Shown here piece after piece: positions 6,419 to 6,682 of a DNA stretch of 6,682 nucleotides (positions are counted from its first letter, which is position 1; each line of letters starts with the position of its first letter). The translations under genes were made by a program, and so were the position numbers. A model generated the notes under the pieces. The model had not been told where the DNA came from, did no database searches, and was given only the letters and a program-made list of their open reading frames with translations. The DNA is from an uncultured Lachnospiraceae bacterium (GTDB lineage: Bacteria; Bacillota_A; Clostridia; Lachnospirales; Lachnospiraceae), in NCBI GenBank assembly GCA_946614075.1, contig CAMOGO010000064.1, positions 1 through 6,682 of the forward strand. Reading direction: 5' to 3'.

Positions 6419-6682
6419 TCAAGATCCTTCGCGCCACGCGTCATACTGCCGCTGGTTCTCCGCGATCACCTGGTCAATCCCGGCGGCTTCCAGCTCTTTA
6501 AGAAACAGCGGCAGCTCCTCCGCCGGGTCCACGACACCGGTCTCCAGAAGGCCCAGATACTTCTCCTCCACGGCCTGCACCCGCGCTAGCTCCGCCGCCA
6601 CCGGCTCCTGATCAAACACATAGCCCAGGGCAGGCGACGTGCGGGTGATGCTCTCGTCAAACGCCAGAAGCTGGCTCTTCCG
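6419..6682 (-). CDS. ABC transporter extracellular solute-binding protein, C-terminal end only
   Basis: The minus strand is open from the right edge to a TGA at 6419-6421, giving 87 residues. The internal GTG at 6617-6619 is not the start, because coding similarity continues upstream of it (SITRTSPALGYVFDQEPV). The pattern FDQEPVAAELARV, then KYLGLLETGVVDP, then LPLFLKELEAAGIDQVIAE and a closing RQYDAW is the usual ending of Firmicutes family-1 solute-binding lipoproteins of the DUF3502 or LplA type, which capture sugars or related solutes for an ABC importer at the cell surface. The ligand cannot be told from this end. It converges on the lipase gene, with 48 bp between the two stop codons. 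Confidence 0.85.
   Translation of the reverse strand, partial: RKSQLLAFDESITRTSPALGYVFDQEPVAAELARVQAVEEKYLGLLETGVVDPAEELPLFLKELEAAGIDQVIAENQRQYDAWREGS

Noticed and set aside
6405..6611. Plus-strand frame of 68 codons at the right end
   Set aside because: It lies antisense to the solute-binding protein end, whose sequence pattern is clear, and its ATG is within the repeat.

Overview
The window looks like chromosomal DNA from an anaerobic Gram-positive gut-type bacterium, most likely a member of the Clostridia (Lachnospiraceae-like). This is inferred from strong AGGAGG-type ribosome binding sites, a Firmicutes-type lipoprotein/solute-binding protein end, a secreted lipase of a kind common in Clostridia, and a GGGGACGGTT...TGACTCA repeat of the sort scattered through such genomes. 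Genus cannot be fixed from the sequence.

Layout, left to right. (1) 1-706, minus: a LysR-family regulator that runs off the left edge. Its recognisable domain ends at about residue 210, where a palindromic repeat (46-76) is read in frame. (2) 707-1008: a gene-free gap holding an 11-bp hairpin with a T-run (a minus-strand terminator), a possible minus-strand promoter just upstream of it, and two ACCAG/CTGGT dyads. (3) 1009-2562, minus: a Tat-exported FAD oxidoreductase of the fumarate reductase/succinate dehydrogenase flavoprotein superfamily. Its active-site signature differs from true fumarate reductases, so it probably reduces another small organic acceptor. (4) 2563-2885: a divergent intergenic region with a promoter on each strand, a perfect dyad in the flavoprotein promoter, and three imperfect copies of a ~30-bp repeat in the predicted 5' leader of the flavoprotein mRNA. 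(5) 2886-4118, plus: an AAA_14/DUF4143 ATPase with a PD-(D/E)XK-like C-terminus and visibly more AT-rich codons than its neighbours. (6) 4133-6370, plus: a secreted lipase-like alpha/beta hydrolase with a 21-bp tandem repeat coding for a linker and a C-terminal domain I do not recognise. (7) 6381-6412: a hairpin sharing 17 of 18 bases with the left-edge repeat, between convergent genes. (8) 6419-6682, minus: the C-terminal end of an ABC-transporter solute-binding protein.

How the genes fit together. The flavoprotein and the LysR gene lie in the same direction and the LysR product is a candidate regulator of the reductase, but a terminator separates them and nothing proves the link. The ATPase and lipase are only 14 bp apart and probably share a transcript, although their composition differs and no functional link is evident. 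No partner electron carrier (cytochrome or FMN-binding subunit) for the flavoprotein is in the window. I found no tRNA, rRNA, CRISPR array or complete insertion sequence.
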